Assembly: GCF_018614575.1 (NCBI RefSeq) | Contig: NZ_JAGGOJ010000003.1 | Span: 744,001-808,000, forward strand | DNA from: Streptomyces sp. ISL-10 | GTDB lineage: Bacteria > Actinomycetota > Actinomycetes > Streptomycetales > Streptomycetaceae | Length of the DNA: 64,000 bases | Direction of reading: 5' to 3' | Shown here: in pieces, positions 23,586 through 32,078 of the stretch | Layout of the letters: every line of letters starts with the position of its first letter | How positions within the stretch are numbered: position 1 is the stretch's first letter | Made by a program: the position numbers and the translations under genes | Notes under the pieces: model-generated | The model's database searches: none | What the model was told of the DNA's origin: nothing | What the model saw: only the letters and a program-made list of their open reading frames with translations

Positions 23586-23954
23586 ATGGCCACTGCCGAC
23601 GACGTACGAAAAATCGCGCTGGCGCTGCCGGGCGCGATGGAGAAGCTGTCCTGGGGGATGCCCACCTTCCGGCTGGAGGCGGGCGGGCGGATCTTCGCCT
23701 CGCTGGACGACGACGACCGGGTGATGGGTGTGAAGTGCCCCAAGGAGGACCGGGAGGAGCTGATCACTGCCGAGCCGGAGAAGTTCTTCCTGCGCGCGGG
23801 CCACGACGACAACTACGCCTGGATCCGGGTGCGTCTGGGCGCGCTGGAGGACGAGGCCGAGCTGAGCGCGATCCTTCGGGACGCGTGGCGCCAGGCGGCC
23901 CCGCGCAAACTCCTCGACGCGCACCCGGAGCTCGCGGCACCTCCAAGGGGCTGA
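23586..23954 (+). CDS. MmcQ/YjbR family protein
   Basis: A 122-residue protein of the MmcQ/YjbR (CyaY-like fold) family: DDVRKIALALPGAMEKLSWG at the start, FRLEAGGRIFASLDDD in the middle and WIRVRLGALEDEAELSAILR near the end. The length is normal for the family. Members are small predicted DNA-binding or nucleic-acid-associated proteins of undefined role. The gene stands alone, close behind a tandem repeat, and converges with the next gene. Confidence 0.9.
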   Translation: MATADDVRKIALALPGAMEKLSWGMPTFRLEAGGRIFASLDDDDRVMGVKCPKEDREELITAEPEKFFLRAGHDDNYAWIRVRLGALEDEAELSAILRDAWRQAAPRKLLDAHPELAAPPRG

Positions 23955-23988
23955 ACGGCTGGGCGGCCGTCGCCGCGCGGGTGCGCTT

Positions 23989-24435
23989 TTACGGGGCAGC
24001 GCTCAAGGGTCCCCCTGCCTTGGTTCGCACTTCCCAGGTCTCGCTGTCCGAGATGTAAAGAGAGATGGGGCGTTCGAACCATGTGGAGGCTTCGGGCAGG
24101 TCGCGGATCAATGCCGGGATCTCCGGCTCGAACCTCAGCAGGGCCAGAGTCTTCCAGCCGTGATGGATCACGTCCCATGCGACGCCGAACTGCTGGGTCA
24201 CGGCTACGACGGTGGTCGCAACCCAGACGACGTCCCTCTCGTCTGCGCGTCGGAAGCAGCAGTCGAAGCGCCTTCCCACCGGCACATCGGCGTAGTTGTA
24301 CGAGAGGAAGAGGGCTTGCTCGTTCGCGGATCGGGGTGGGAAAGCCCGACCGAGAGCCGCGAGAGCACCCTCGCCCGCGCGACTCTCCACCAGCAGAATG
24401 CGTTCAGTGACCGCGGTGTCCTCTTCCGTCCTCAT
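23989..24435 (-). CDS. Hypothetical protein
   Basis: A 148-residue protein I do not recognise. It is soluble in appearance, with no signal peptide or helix long enough for a membrane. Composition is balanced and codon bias is normal, supporting a real gene. A hydrophobic core (DVVWVATTVVAVTQQFGVAWDV) and a Trp/Tyr-rich end are visible. ATG 24435 is chosen because the frame upstream overlaps the transketolase gene deeply and looks non-coding. The start lies 32 bases inside the end of the transketolase C-subunit gene, suggesting cotranscription. Confidence 0.6.
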   Translation of the reverse strand: MRTEEDTAVTERILLVESRAGEGALAALGRAFPPRSANEQALFLSYNYADVPVGRRFDCCFRRADERDVVWVATTVVAVTQQFGVAWDVIHHGWKTLALLRFEPEIPALIRDLPEASTWFERPISLYISDSETWEVRTKAGGPLSAAP

Positions 24436-25411
24436 GCCGCCATTCTCGCGGCCTCCGCCGGCCGCCATCGGCCCCCTTGCCGGGACCTTCGCGTCGCCCC
24501 ACGCGGTTCGGGAGATCACCCCTGATGAAGGAGACGATCCGCGCCCGCAGGCCCGCTGCGTCCAGCCCGTGGGCCGTCAGGTGTTCCTCGATCGTGCCGT
24601 ACCTGCGCAGCTCGTGGCGGGCGACTCCGAGCCCCAGCACGCGGTGCGACACCTCCGCCAGGGCCTCGGCCGCCGATGCCGTGGACGTGCCCGCGAGATA
24701 CGGCTCGACGATCACCACGTCTGCCGCGTCCCGCCGGACGGCCGACCGCAGTGTCGCGCCGTCGAAGGGGCGCACGGTCGTGGCGTACAGCACGGTGACG
24801 TCGAGGCCCTCCGTCGCCGCGAGCACGTTGTCGAGCATCGGGCCCACCGCGATCACGACCCCGCCCCGGCCCTCCCGTACGCTCAGGAAACCCCCGCCCG
24901 GCACCGGCCGGGGCTGAGCGTTGGACTGGTTCGACAGGCGGACGTACACCCGGTCGTCGCCCGCCACGGCCCTGCGCAGCAGCGCCTCCGCCTCGTCGGG
25001 GTGGCCGGGGACATGGACCGTCCAGCCCTCCAGGGTGTCCAGGAGCGCGACATCGCCGGGCGACATGTGCGTGAAGCCGCCGGCCGGCCAGTCGTACGAC
25101 GCACCGGCGCTCACCAGCACGCCGCCCGCCCCTTGGTGGCCGAGGTCCAGCTTCACCTGCTCGAAGGGGCGCTCGACCAGAAAGCTCGCGAACGTGTGCA
25201 TGATCGGCCGCATCCCGGTGAGCGCGATGCCGGCGCCGGCCCCGATGAGGAGCTGCTCGCGGATGCCGACATTGATCACCCGGTCCGGGTGGCGCCGCTG
25301 CGCGGCGTCGAAACCGTCCCGGCTGATCTCCGCGAGGACGAGCGCGAGCCGCGGGTCCTCGTCCAGCAGTCGCGTCGTGGTGGAGATGAAGCGGTCGCGC
25401 ATCGTGTCCAT
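24404..25411 (-). CDS. Transketolase C-terminal subunit
   Basis: A 335-residue protein matching the pyrimidine-binding and C-terminal domains of transketolase-like enzymes. RVINVGIREQLLIGAGAGIAL carries the catalytic Glu of the pyrimidine domain, and the C-terminal part has VTVLYATTVRPFDGATL. With the N-terminal subunit encoded upstream it should form a split thiamine-diphosphate enzyme transferring two-carbon units. The GTG/ATG region at 25411 has an in-frame second Met three codons later. Substrate is uncertain: split transketolases also occur in secondary pathways. Exact start moderately sure. Confidence 0.9.
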   Translation of the reverse strand: MDTMRDRFISTTTRLLDEDPRLALVLAEISRDGFDAAQRRHPDRVINVGIREQLLIGAGAGIALTGMRPIMHTFASFLVERPFEQVKLDLGHQGAGGVLVSAGASYDWPAGGFTHMSPGDVALLDTLEGWTVHVPGHPDEAEALLRRAVAGDDRVYVRLSNQSNAQPRPVPGGGFLSVREGRGGVVIAVGPMLDNVLAATEGLDVTVLYATTVRPFDGATLRSAVRRDAADVVIVEPYLAGTSTASAAEALAEVSHRVLGLGVARHELRRYGTIEEHLTAHGLDAAGLRARIVSFIRGDLPNRVGRREGPGKGADGGRRRPREWRHEDGRGHRGH

Positions 25412-25455
25412 CGTGGTGGTTCCCCTCGTGAAAGCGGTTGGAAGGCCGTGGGGCC

Positions 25456-26160
25456 TTAGGCGTTCTTGGGCTCGACCCGGGCGACGACGACCCTCGGCCG
25501 GCCGGGATGCTGTGCGGTGAAGGCCGTGTGCAGCGCCTCGTGGTCGCGGCCGTCGACCGTCGCGGCCGACCAGCCGGCCGCCTCGAAACGGGAGACGATG
25601 CCGCCCGGCCGGCCGTACGTCGCGGACGAGTTGTCGATCACCAGCGTGTGCAGCTGCTCCAGGCCGGCCGGTCCCGCATAGGCGATCGCCTCGTGGTTGC
25701 TGCCCTCGTCGAGTTCGGCGTCGCCGATCAGCACCCACACCCGCGGGTCGGTCAGGCCCTGCGCCCGCAGGCCCAGCGCGGTGCCGACGGCGAGCGGGAG
25801 TCCGTGGCCCAGGGAGCCGCTGCCGATCTCGGCGCCGGGCACGAGTGTGCGGTCGGGGTGGTGCCCGAGCGGGGAGTCGTACGAGCCGAAGCCCGGCAGC
25901 CACTCCTCGGGAAGGAAGCCCTTGGCCGCGAGCACGGCGTAGTACGCCATGGGGCCGTGCCCCTTCGAGAGCAGGAAACGGTCGCGGGCGGGGTCGTCGG
26001 CGGTCTGGGGCGTCACCCGCAGTACGCGGTCGTACAGGACCCACAGGGCGTCGAGGGTGGAGGTCGCGGCGGGACCGTGCTTCTCGTCGCCGGTCATCAG
26101 GGCCATGAGGCGGTTCAGGTCGCGGAAGCCGGCTGCCGGGACGGTGCGTGTCGTCGTCAT
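25456..26160 (-). CDS. Transketolase N-terminal subunit
   Basis: A 234-residue protein matching the pyrophosphate-binding domain of transketolase. The thiamine diphosphate motif runs from GDAELDEGSNHEA to DNSSATYG; SKGHGPMAYYAVLA and GSLGHGLPLAVG are also typical. It pairs with the C-terminal subunit encoded 44 bases downstream. ATG 26160 begins seven bases after the predicted -10 box, so the message may be leaderless; no Shine-Dalgarno is visible. A longer open frame upstream runs through the promoter and is rejected. Confidence 0.92.
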   Translation of the reverse strand: MTTTRTVPAAGFRDLNRLMALMTGDEKHGPAATSTLDALWVLYDRVLRVTPQTADDPARDRFLLSKGHGPMAYYAVLAAKGFLPEEWLPGFGSYDSPLGHHPDRTLVPGAEIGSGSLGHGLPLAVGTALGLRAQGLTDPRVWVLIGDAELDEGSNHEAIAYAGPAGLEQLHTLVIDNSSATYGRPGGIVSRFEAAGWSAATVDGRDHEALHTAFTAQHPGRPRVVVARVEPKNA

Positions 26161-26167
26161 GACCACC

Positions 26168-26198
26168 ACCGTGCAACCTGAAGTTTGGTTGAGGTCAA
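26168..26198 (-). promoter_or_regulatory. MerR-type promoter of the split transketolase operon
   Basis: Read on the - strand, TTGACC is followed by a 19-base spacer and CACGGT. The spacer region holds the imperfect dyad ACCTCAA...TTCAGGT. A 19-base spacer with an ACCTSAA dyad between -35 and -10 is the architecture activated by MerR-family regulators. The -10 ends seven bases before the ATG, implying a leaderless transcript. No merR gene is close by. Confidence 0.55.
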
Positions 26199-26310
26199 CC
26201 ATGTCGCGATCGGGCGGGAACGGCGCAATACGGGTTCGTGACCACCGGGCCGAGTGCGGTATTGTTCTCATGCGCGTGCAGCCGGGGGAAATCCCAGGTC
26301 ACACGGGCAC

Positions 26311-26384
<74 letters not shown>

Positions 26385-26405
26385 CTTGAAAAAGTCGCAG
26401 GTCAG

Positions 26406-26435
26406 GGGCCGTTTCAGAGCAATCTGAAACGGCCC
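26406..26435 (+). terminator. Rho-independent-like terminator after tRNA-Pro
   Basis: GGGCCGTTTCAGA and TCTGAAACGGCCC form a perfect 13-base stem with a GCAA tetraloop, followed by TTTGG. Confidence 0.85.
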
Positions 26436-26439
26436 TTTG

Positions 26440-26646
26440 GTCATCCTTGGGGACCCGTCGGAGCCGGCCTGTTCGACCGCGTCGGGTGACGGCGGCGATC
26501 TGCACCGTAGCGAGCGTGGGGCCGCAGCGTGCCGATGTGGGCGGAGGACCGGCTCCGGCAGCTGTGATCTTGTGGACGCCGGGGGACAGGCAGCGTCGGG
26601 TGGTCCTCAGCGAACCGTGCCCGGTGATCTTGCGCAGCGCATACAC
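26440..26646 (-). pseudogene. Tyrosine integrase C-terminal fragment
   Basis: The minus strand encodes ALRKITGHGSLRTTRRCLSP then GVHKITAAGA, matching the end of tyrosine integrases (LGH-S--TT-RYLHPD). The nucleophilic Tyr position reads Cys, the frame degrades afterwards, and the rest of the gene is missing. It faces the 3-prime end of tRNA-Pro, the usual arrangement of an integrase next to its attL. This suggests an old integrative element was lost or eroded here. Confidence 0.6.
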
Positions 26647-27044
26647 CTGGACCCGGCCTCGGTGAACCAGGTCAGGCCCAGACCACGGTGCGTCCCGATG
26701 CCAGCCCGCACCTCGTGCCCGTCGGTGTCACCGTTGACTCCGAACGCCGAATTCGATCGTGTCTCGCCCGCAAGTCAGAGAGAAAATCGCCAATTCCCTT
26801 GGCCACATCCGACTCAGACGCAGCGGCGTAGCAACAGTGTCCAATAATGCGGGGGGACACCTCATTCCGCACTCGTGCGACCAGCCTGGACAGCCGGGCT
26901 CTCTGGTGGGACTCCCCGGCTCTTGGGCGTCGGCTGGGACACATTCGCCGGTGGTCTCGCGAGAGTTCTGTACTCGTTCCTGCTGGAAGTTGGGCTTGAT
27001 CCGCTTTGTCGGACATCTGAGATCAGGGGTTCTGCCCCGGGAGG

Positions 27045-27362
27045 ATGTCCATCATGGAGAGCATGGGGAAGAAGAAGCCTCGGCCTCGTCGTTCGTTCAC
27101 GCCGGAGTTCAAGGCCGAGATCGTCGAGCTGTGCCGACGCGGTGACCGCTCGGTCGGTCAGATCGCCAAGGACTTCGATCTGACTGAGACCGCGGTGCGG
27201 CTGTGGGTCAGCCAGGCCGAGGTCGACGCGGGCGAGCGGGACGGCCTGACCAGCGGTGAACGCGAGGAACTGGCAGCCCTGCGACGGGAGAACCGCCGTC
27301 TGCGCGAGGATGTCGAGGTCCTCAAGCGTGCGACGGCTTTCTTCGCGAAGGAGACCCGGTGA
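27045..27362 (+). CDS. IS3-family transposase OrfA
   Basis: A 105-residue helix-turn-helix protein (RRSFTPEFKAEIVELCRRGD, then SVGQIAKDFDLTETAVRLWV) with a C-terminal leucine-rich coil (LAALRRENRRLREDVEVLK). It binds the IS ends. It overlaps orfB by four bases (GTGA), which permits coupling; a programmed frameshift to make OrfAB is usual in the family but no slippery A-run is visible. Confidence 0.93.
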   Translation: MSIMESMGKKKPRPRRSFTPEFKAEIVELCRRGDRSVGQIAKDFDLTETAVRLWVSQAEVDAGERDGLTSGEREELAALRRENRRLREDVEVLKRATAFFAKETR

Positions 27363-28231
27363 CGGTCCACCCGTTCATCGAGGCGGAGAAGCGTGCAGGT
27401 CACAACGTCAAACGGGCGTGTGAGCTGCTGAAGGTCTCCCGGACCGCCTTCTATGCCCGCCGCACCGGCACGCCCGGTCCACGCGCGGTCCGTGATGCCG
27501 AACTGGCGGCACAGATCACCGACGTCCACACACGATCGCGGGGAACCTATGGTGCCCCGCGCGTCCATGCCGTGCTCAAGCGGGCGGGTGCCGGGTGCGG
27601 GCGGCGCCGGGTCGCGCGGCTGATGCGGGCAGCCGGCCTGCAAGGCAGGCATCGCAGACGGCGGCACCTGACGACGGTCCCCGATCCACGAGCTGCCCTG
27701 CGGCCCGATCTCATCGTCCGCGACTTCCAGCCCGACCCCAACGGGCTGAATACCCGCTGGTGCGGCGACATCACCTACATCGCCACGGACGAGGGCTGGC
27801 TCTACCTGGCCACCGTCATCGACATCGCCTCCCGCCGCGTGGTCGGCTGGGCAACGGCTGATCACTTGCGGACCGATCTGGTCGCCGATGCCCTCACGGC
27901 CGCCTGCCGACAACGTCGCCCCATCGATCCGGTGATCTTCCACTCGGACCGCGGCTGCCAATACACCAGTCAGCAACTCGCCTCACTGGCAGGCTAGTTG
28001 GTGGTCCGCCTGTCGGTCGGCCGCACCGGCCAATGCTGGGACAACGCACTCGCCGAGTCGTTCTTCGCCACTATCAAACGCGAGTTGCTCGACACCACCG
28101 CCTGGCCCAGCCGGGCCACCGCCCGCACCGCGATCTTCGATTTCATCGAGGGCTGGTACAACTTGCATCGTCTGCACAGCAGCCTCGGCTATCGCAGTCC
28201 CGCCGAATACGAGACCGCACTCGCAGCCTGA
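27359..28231 (+). pseudogene. IS3-family transposase OrfB interrupted by an amber codon
   Basis: The rve-type DDE integrase core is present: CGDITYI carries the first Asp, FHSDRGCQY the second, and NALAESFF the Glu. After SLAG an in-frame TAG at 27995-27997 separates the second Asp from the Glu; the frame then continues without shift to AEYETALAA. Homologues have a sense codon there, so a single substitution such as CAG to TAG explains it. Unless suppressed, this copy is inactive. Confidence 0.9.
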
Positions 28232-28266
28232 CCACCACACCAATGGTGTCCGTCAAAGCGGAACAA

Positions 28267-28968
28267 ACTCAAAGTTCCACTCCATCGTTTGCACCGCGCC
28301 GTGCGGGTCCCTCGAATTCATCCGCTTCTCCTGCTCGGGGTTTCTGCCGGTACTTGCCGCCTTCGATCTGAGCACCGCTGGCCAGCTGTTCTGCGCGCTG
28401 GTGGTGCTTCCCTGGCTCGTCCTGCTCGGTGCAAAGCCCGAGCCGCAGGGGGCACGGCCTGTCTGTGCAGCAGAGCGGACTCGCCTCCTACGCGGTGTAC
28501 GCCCTGCACAAGAGGCTGACCGCATGCATGCATCGTGCAGATGCGGATCACTGGCCACATGAGTACTCATGCTCACCCTCACCCGGAGGGGGCGAGGAGA
28601 CGGGCGCTCCGCGGGATCGCCGCACTGCCTCGCCGCGCCAGCGGCGACACACGACGGACCACAGCAGATCCGGGCCGCGATCGCGATCGGTGAGGGCCAC
28701 ACGAGTGCAACTCGTACACCGTCCTGACGAGCCTCGTGCCGCGCCTGTTTCGGCGGAGCCGTCCACGTCTATGGATCCGGTGCTTGGACGGCAGACGTCA
28801 TGTGTGCCTTCGAATGCGAACACAGACCGGGTCGGTGTCCGGAATACACGGCCACGGCGGGAAACGGACACGGCAGACAGCTCTGTCCTGCAACGCGGTT
28901 CGAACCTCCATATCGACAACAAGACATTCAACTCTGAAATCAAGCGTCGTCCGAAGGAGCCCAAAACC
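28267..28968. other. Gap between the IS3 element and the LAKTG protein gene
   Basis: About 700 bases without a full gene. A plus-strand frame at about 28310-28430 encodes a hydrophobic stretch (CSGFLPVLAAFDLSTAGQLF) that could be the end of a broken membrane protein cut by the IS. I see no family. The last 230 bases are the leader of the LAKTG gene, part of which is repeated near 31.7 kb. Confidence 0.35.
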
Positions 28969-29883
28969 ATGCCCAGACGCTCCGGATGGCGAGTCGCCCT
29001 GGCCGCCTCCACCGTAGGCCTCGTTGCCGCAGCTCCCTTCATCGCTGCGGAGCCGGCGCTCGCTCAGTACCCACCAGCCCCAAGCCTTACGCTCGATGAC
29101 GTCACCCTCGCTCCCGGCGATGAGGTCGACTTCGTCGCGACCGGCTTCGATCCGAACGAAGAGGTCGAATCAAGTCTCGTCCCCGACGGAGACGGAGACG
29201 GCGCCGCCGGATCGGTGAACACGGCCGCACTGAGAGGAACCCCCGCATTCCCGGCGCCCCTTTCGGTCGTACGCGCCGACGACGGCGACAAGGGTGACAA
29301 AGGCGACGACGACGGCCACGACGACGGCGACGACGACGGCGACGACGGCCTGGCGGTCGTGCCACTCGGTACCCACTTCGCGGACGGGAATGGCCGCGTG
29401 GCCGATTCGGTCACCATTCCCGAGGACACCAAGCCCGGCGACTACGACTTCACTCTCGAAGGTCTTGAGTCGGGTCTCGTACTGACCGCCGCGGTGACCA
29501 TCGAAGGTGACGACGACGGCGACCACGGTGACGACGGCGACCACGGTGACGACGGCGACCACGGCCGACCCGGCCACGGTGACGACGACCACGGCGACGA
29601 CGACCACGGCCGCGGTGACGACGACCACGGCCGCGGTGACGACGACCACGGCCGACCCGGATCCGACGACAACAGCCACGACGATTCCCATGACCAGAAG
29701 GGGAACCACGACGACTCGGGCAGCGGCGGCAAGTCGTCCGATCACGACGGCTCCTCGCTCGCCAAGACCGGCTCATCGGACCAAACGGTGGCCATGCTCG
29801 CCGCGGCAAGCGGCCTCGTGCTGCTCGGCGGAGGATCTCTGGTCCTCGTGAAGCGTCGGCGTTCGGCGGCTCAGCAGAAGTAA
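28969..29883 (+). CDS. Secreted Asp/His/Gly-rich protein with LAKTG sortase signal
   Basis: A 304-residue wall protein. The N terminus (MPRRSGWRVALAAS...) is a signal peptide, cleaved probably after ALA near residue 32. Two acidic repeat tracts follow at about 103-126 (DGDKGDKGDDDGHDDG) and 181-258 (units DDGDHG and DDDHGRG). The C terminus has LAKTG at 264-268, a hydrophobic helix (AMLAAASGLVLLGGGSLVLV) and a KRRR tail, the layout of a class E sortase substrate. The tracts may bind Ca, Zn or other metals, or simply give a charged surface; this is inference. The domain between them (about 36-100 and 127-180) looks like a beta-sandwich. GAAGGAG precedes ATG 28969. Confidence 0.85.
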   Translation: MPRRSGWRVALAASTVGLVAAAPFIAAEPALAQYPPAPSLTLDDVTLAPGDEVDFVATGFDPNEEVESSLVPDGDGDGAAGSVNTAALRGTPAFPAPLSVVRADDGDKGDKGDDDGHDDGDDDGDDGLAVVPLGTHFADGNGRVADSVTIPEDTKPGDYDFTLEGLESGLVLTAAVTIEGDDDGDHGDDGDHGDDGDHGRPGHGDDDHGDDDHGRGDDDHGRGDDDHGRPGSDDNSHDDSHDQKGNHDDSGSGGKSSDHDGSSLAKTGSSDQTVAMLAAASGLVLLGGGSLVLVKRRRSAAQQK

Positions 29884-29908
29884 GTCGAATTCCTGCGCGT
29901 GACATCGG

Positions 29909-29945
29909 CAGAATCTCGGACAGCACACAGCTGTCCGAGATTCTG
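29909..29945 (+). terminator. Terminator of the LAKTG protein gene
   Basis: CAGAATCTCGGACAG and CTGTCCGAGATTCTG form a perfect 15-base stem with a seven-base loop (CACACAG), 26 bases after the stop. Confidence 0.85.
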
Positions 29946-30444
29946 TCTGCCTGACGCGACGAGCCATACCGAGCGGCCAACGCGAGGGCTGTTCGCTGCC
30001 GATGACCCGCTTCTCCAGCGCCGCTGACGTGGCCGAGCCAACGAGCGGTGTGCTGTGAGACATGGCGTGATACGCGAGTGTCAAACGCCAGAGCCCTGCT
30101 GGAGCCGCTCGAGGAAGTGCGCCTAGCTACGGCGGGTGGCCCACGCACCGTTGCCTCCGAGCCGCCGCGCACACGGAGCGAGTGGCCATTGCGGCAGGAG
30201 AGCCAACGTTGCCATCTCCTCGGTCCCGCTGCGGCCATACAAGCTGGCCGTGTTGCGCTCCTGGTCGGCACGCGATGCTGGGATCACGCGTGGCGCAGCG
30301 CCAGCAGCGAGGTGGCCCCCGGATGGCATCGCGCAGGCGGCGAGAGCAAACACGCCGACAAGACTGTGACGCACTCCGCGCGGAGCGCCGGTCGGAATGA
30401 TCCGACACTGCCTCCCACGTTCTTCCGGCGTTCTGGTCAGTGTT
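29946..30444. other. Gap without supported gene
   Basis: Roughly 500 bases between the terminator and the end of the methyltransferase gene. Open frames on both strands lack codon bias and family features. I see no repeats or RNA signals. Confidence 0.4.
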
Positions 30445-31431
30445 CTACTTCGTGCCCCGGATGACATAGAGGCCGCGAATGCGCTCGATGGTGAAATCGC
30501 TCAGGTCGAGCTCGGTGCACCAGCGCTCGAGTCGGCGTCGCGGCTGAGGCCGCTCGAACTGGGGCGACAGCCAGTCGAAGGTGTCCAGGATCGACCAGGT
30601 GCGCAGGGTTTCGGCGTCCGTCAACCCGAGGTGGCGGTGATTGGCGACGGGAACCAGTCTCGTCAGGTAGTCGCCCACTCGTGGGACCGCGCTGAGACGC
30701 ATGGACAGTGGCAGCAGCCGCGGAGCAGCGGACTGGACGGCGCTGTACAGCTTGGGGGGAGGAATTCGCTTGGTGACGGGCCGCAGCAGGTGCCGGAGAT
30801 GCGGATAGGCGACGATCGCTGCGTACACGTCGACGCAGAATTTTCCACCGGGCCGCAGGTAACGCATGAGCGTCTTGAAAGTCCGCTCGACATCAGGCGT
30901 GTGCTGGATCACCCCGATGCAGACAAGGTAGTCGAACGACTCCTCCATCAGCGGCAGGTCATAAATGCTTGCCTGGAACAGTCGTAGATCGGTAAACCGG
31001 GAATTGGACGCGGCGTTGGCATCCACCGCGTTGGAGATATCGAAGGAGGTGACGACAGCGCCGGTCTGGCAGAGCACCTCAGTGAACCGTCCGGCGCCGC
31101 TTCCACACTCGAGGACTTCGCGGCCCTCGAGCTCGTCGGCGCTCCAGCCGCTCTCCCGCAGTAGTCGGTCTCTGGAGATCGGGAGTCCCACATGCGAGTC
31201 GAGCTGGGTAAGTCGATGCAGATTCCACTGGTATCCGAACGACTTGCCATAGTTTTCCTCAGGGACGAACCTCGGGATCCCATCCCGCACCGGATAGGTA
31301 CGTCCGCACCCCTCACAGATCAGCGCAGTCTCTCTATGAAGCTGCATGAGGCAGTTAGGGCAACGAAGCGCCTCGAACCAGCGACAGTCCCGATTATGTT
31401 CCGGGAGGCTGTCAGTCAATTTCATGGACAT
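30445..31431 (-). CDS. SAM methyltransferase with N-terminal zinc ribbon
   Basis: A 328-residue protein. Residues 24-42 form a Trm112-like zinc ribbon (CPNC and CEGC), ending in TYPVRDGIPRFV. A class I methyltransferase follows with the SAM motif ECGSGAG at 108-114, the acidic strand end FDIS, and PGGKFCVDVYA. This architecture is frequent in glycan and lipid loci, where it methylates sugars or lipid-linked intermediates. It is close to other surface-polysaccharide genes but transcribed alone on the - strand. Substrate unknown. Confidence 0.88.
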   Translation of the reverse strand: MSMKLTDSLPEHNRDCRWFEALRCPNCLMQLHRETALICEGCGRTYPVRDGIPRFVPEENYGKSFGYQWNLHRLTQLDSHVGLPISRDRLLRESGWSADELEGREVLECGSGAGRFTEVLCQTGAVVTSFDISNAVDANAASNSRFTDLRLFQASIYDLPLMEESFDYLVCIGVIQHTPDVERTFKTLMRYLRPGGKFCVDVYAAIVAYPHLRHLLRPVTKRIPPPKLYSAVQSAAPRLLPLSMRLSAVPRVGDYLTRLVPVANHRHLGLTDAETLRTWSILDTFDWLSPQFERPQPRRRLERWCTELDLSDFTIERIRGLYVIRGTK

Positions 31432-31689
31432 GTGGAACAGGCTAAGTGATCCCCCGCTTTTGTGTGGGCAAGTACTCGGGTGTTTCGTTATCGCCGGAGA
31501 AAGTCGGTGACGATTCGGCAGGACTCCCGGTGGTGGGCGAGGGGTTGCTCGGCGACCAACCGCCTCCGCGACGCGGCCCTTCGCGGCCCTGAGCCGGTTG
31601 ATGCGTCCGGCATGCGCGGCGAGCGCGGAGTGCCTGACTGCTTGCCAGACGGGTTTACGAGCGCCCCCGTCCTGTTGATGAGTTCCGCA

Positions 31690-31890
31690 GACCTTGTTTG
31701 GCCGGAAACGTCACCGTCTATGGATCCCCGTATCGGATTTCGGTCGGTCCAGGCCATGGGCCACCGGCTACCAGCTGTCCGGCCACGGGTGCTCGGCACT
31801 CCAAGCCGACAACCGCTCATTCCCCGGTCGCGCGTCTGCTGAAGGAGCCCTAAGAATGCCTAGACGTCCTGGATGGCGGGTGCCCCTTGC
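31690..31890 (+). pseudogene. Truncated copy of the LAKTG gene leader and start
   Basis: At 31838-31893 the sequence GAAGGAGCCC...ATGCC-AGACG-CC-GGATGGCG repeats the ribosome-binding site and first codons of the LAKTG gene, encoding MPRRPGWRVPLAAAPG against MPRRSGWRVALAAST. Upstream, GTCTATGGATCC is also shared (28771 and 31718). After about 14 codons the similarity ends and no repeat tracts or LAKTG signal follow. It is a partial duplication that has lost its coding body. The rest of 31432-32078 shows nothing else I can support. Confidence 0.65.
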
Positions 31891-32078
31891 CGCCGCCCCC
31901 GGCCACGACGGCGTATTCTCCGGTCACGTTGAGGAGGGCCGTGGGCCGGCACACCCCAATGCCTCGGGCAGCCCGGTCTCTTTGGCTGCCGCCGCAGACG
32001 GTTTGCTCTTCGCCGGCGGTTCGCGGGTGGTCGCCGGCTGCCGATGTGCCCGCACCGGATGCGGTTGAGAGACCGACG

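Larger units (their letters stand above)
26996..28266 (+). mobile_element. IS3-family insertion sequence
   Basis: Terminal inverted repeats are visible: TTGATCCGCTTTGTCGGACA at the left (26996-27015), and the right end read on the other strand is TTGTTCCGCTTTGACGGACA (from 28266). They agree at 18 of 20 positions. Between them lie orfA and orfB of an IS3-type transposase. No clear target duplication is seen: CTT on the left against AAC or AAA on the right. About 350 bases between the integrase fragment and the IS hold no supported gene. Confidence 0.9.

Noticed and set aside
28310-28430. Hydrophobic open stretch right of the IS3 element
   Set aside because: Too short, no start codon or family match; only noted as a possible broken membrane protein.
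29500-29660. Regularly spaced DNA repeat that might suggest a CRISPR array
   Set aside because: Repeats are short codon-level units within the coding region of an acidic protein, without unique spacers; no cas genes are present.
29460-29700. Minus-strand Val/Thr- and Arg-rich frames opposite the LAKTG repeats
   Set aside because: They are antisense by-products of the GAC/GGC repeat codons.
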